Assembly: GCA_031002005.1 (NCBI GenBank)
Contig: CM061920.1
Location: 49,330,610-49,394,609 of the forward strand
DNA from: Vandiemenella viatica
Taxonomy: Eukaryota > Arthropoda > Insecta > Orthoptera > Morabidae
Length of the DNA: 64,000 bases
Direction: 5' to 3'
In this document: piece after piece, positions 62,905 through 64,000 of the stretch
Numbering within the stretch: the first letter of the stretch is position 1
Layout of the letters: each line of letters starts with the position of its first letter
The notes under the pieces: generated by a model
Database searches by the model: none
What the model saw: the letters and a program-made list of their open reading frames with translations, nothing else
What the model was told of the DNA's origin: nothing
Made by a program: the position numbers and the translations under genes

Positions 62905-64000
62905 AGCACTTCACTTCATATTTTTTTTCAATTCCTGACACCCTTATCCCCAAAAGAAAATTTTCCAACTCTCTTATGCACAGTTTGTTTTCCTTCCAAT
63001 CACTATTCCTAATTGTTCAACCAATCTCCTTGCAAGCATCATCTCCAACTTATAGATTGTACAATTCCAGCAGTCTCTTCACCCTCCTCCTGTCTTCCAA
63101 CGACTCTCAATCCAGTTCCTTTATCATATCAGTTACTGACTGAGTCCTGCGATAATTTCCACAATCAAATATTGCTGCCCTTCTCCGACACCTGTATTTG
63201 ATACCAAAAATGCGGGTCCAAAACTACACCAACGTTCTGACCAAAGTTTTGTAACCCAATTCCCTAACTTCTCTGGTACATCCTCTCGTCACCCTCTCCA
63301 GTAAATGAATTTTAAAACCTTCTCCTCCCACCTGCCCAATGTGGCCTGTTCAGTTGAGTTTATTAGCAGACGTTATGTCAAGATATTATACTTCAAGCCT
63401 TCAACAGGCAATTATAACCCCATCTTATAATCATAAACAACTTATAGTTTTTTTTTATCTGTGTAACTGATAATCTGAATCTTCGTGGCATTTATCTTCA
63501 TTCCATGCTGACCTACCCAGTTAGCTATTCTACCCACGTGAACCTGCAGCCGTTCACAATCTTCTCCTATTTTAATCCTATTATATACCTAAATTTTTAC
63601 CGTGAACCATCAATATAATCATTCATTACGATAATGAACAGCAACAGTCCCAATACACTACCCTATGGAACTCCCATACAACTTCCATCTGTTTTGATAA
63701 TATATTTTTTTTATTCCAAACTTTGCTTCCTGGCTATTCAAGAATTCCTCTACCTAGTAAGTTTTCCATCCACACCAACGGTTTTATATTTATTTAAAAC
63801 CATTTTATAGTTCACTCTGTCAAATGCCTTAGAAAGATGTAGTGCCACTATCAACTTGGCATCCCTTGTCCAATTCAAATAGCCCATGATCTGAGATTCA
63901 CATGAATATCCTGTTGTCAATCTGCAAACCAGTTTCTTTCCTCACAGACATTTAAATATAGTCACATATCAATCACTCCATCATTCTAACTATCACTGAT
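62905..64000 (-). pseudogene. LINE of the 58380 family, old copy running off the window
   Basis: On the minus strand the order of segments matches the 58380 LINE from its C-terminus (near 62930) back to the RT palm (GTAGTGCCACTATC... DLSKAFDRV region near 63830; SVVGKLMERL region near 63960-64000). Sequence identity is clearly lower than for the 20094 copy, with dense indels and no open frame. The ~340-bp hAT MITE of the 20094 copy is absent at the FADD site (near 63580). Confidence 0.8.

Overview
This window is eukaryotic and almost certainly from an arthropod, probably an insect with a large, transposon-rich genome. I cannot name the species. The evidence is one split host gene with canonical GT/AG introns, no operon-like gene packing, and a repeat set typical of arthropods (mariner, hAT, PIF/Harbinger, Helitron, Penelope, RTE and jockey/CR1 LINEs, a tRNA-derived SINE). 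There is one 1,000-base assembly gap (24066-25065).

The only host gene I can support is GART, the trifunctional purine-synthesis enzyme, on the + strand. One exon (10569-10721) encodes the end of the AIR synthetase domain. Two more (16389-16531, 16815-16937) encode the linker and the start of the GAR transformylase domain. Reading frame is kept across both junctions (phase 1, then phase 0). Earlier exons lie before the window. The last exons, with the formyl-transfer catalytic residues, were not found downstream. If the gene continues on this contig, everything from 16938 to the end is intron or sequence beyond the gene.

Everything else is mobile DNA, much of it nested. 1-16 kb: LTR leader, SINE, maT-like transposon, Penelope-derived palindromes, jockey fragment, a small mariner-superfamily element, a Penelope endonuclease end, LINE tails around coiled-coil gag-like debris. 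17-24 kb: Penelope-like foldback with a hammerhead-like core, a broken RTE LINE, a LINE with a hAT MITE inserted in its catalytic motif codons, another LINE. 25-27 kb: a 368-bp satellite ending at a Helitron 3' terminus. 28-33 kb: mariner fragment, SINE fragments, Helitron Rep fragment and terminus, three stacked tandem arrays. 33-36 kb: PIF/Harbinger element with a split MADF gene. 39-42 kb: two adjacent copies of an undescribed-looking short-TIR family with exact 8-bp target duplications. 43-51 kb: a Helitron carrying a Harbinger element and a third copy of that family, itself perhaps inside a hAT. 53.5-56.7 kb: a mariner split by a 1.7-kb long-TIR element and a 158-bp hAT MITE. 57-61.6 kb: a Helitron helicase pseudogene split by a LINE. 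61.8-62.8 kb: a palindromic mariner. 62.9-64 kb: another LINE copy.

The best candidates for something undescribed are the CATGGAGG-ended family (39172-40591, 40597-42156, 47119-48872), the Helitron-linked dimeric satellite, the 1.7-kb long-TIR element, and the Penelope foldbacks with hammerhead-like cores. All boundaries were read by eye from terminal repeats and target duplications.
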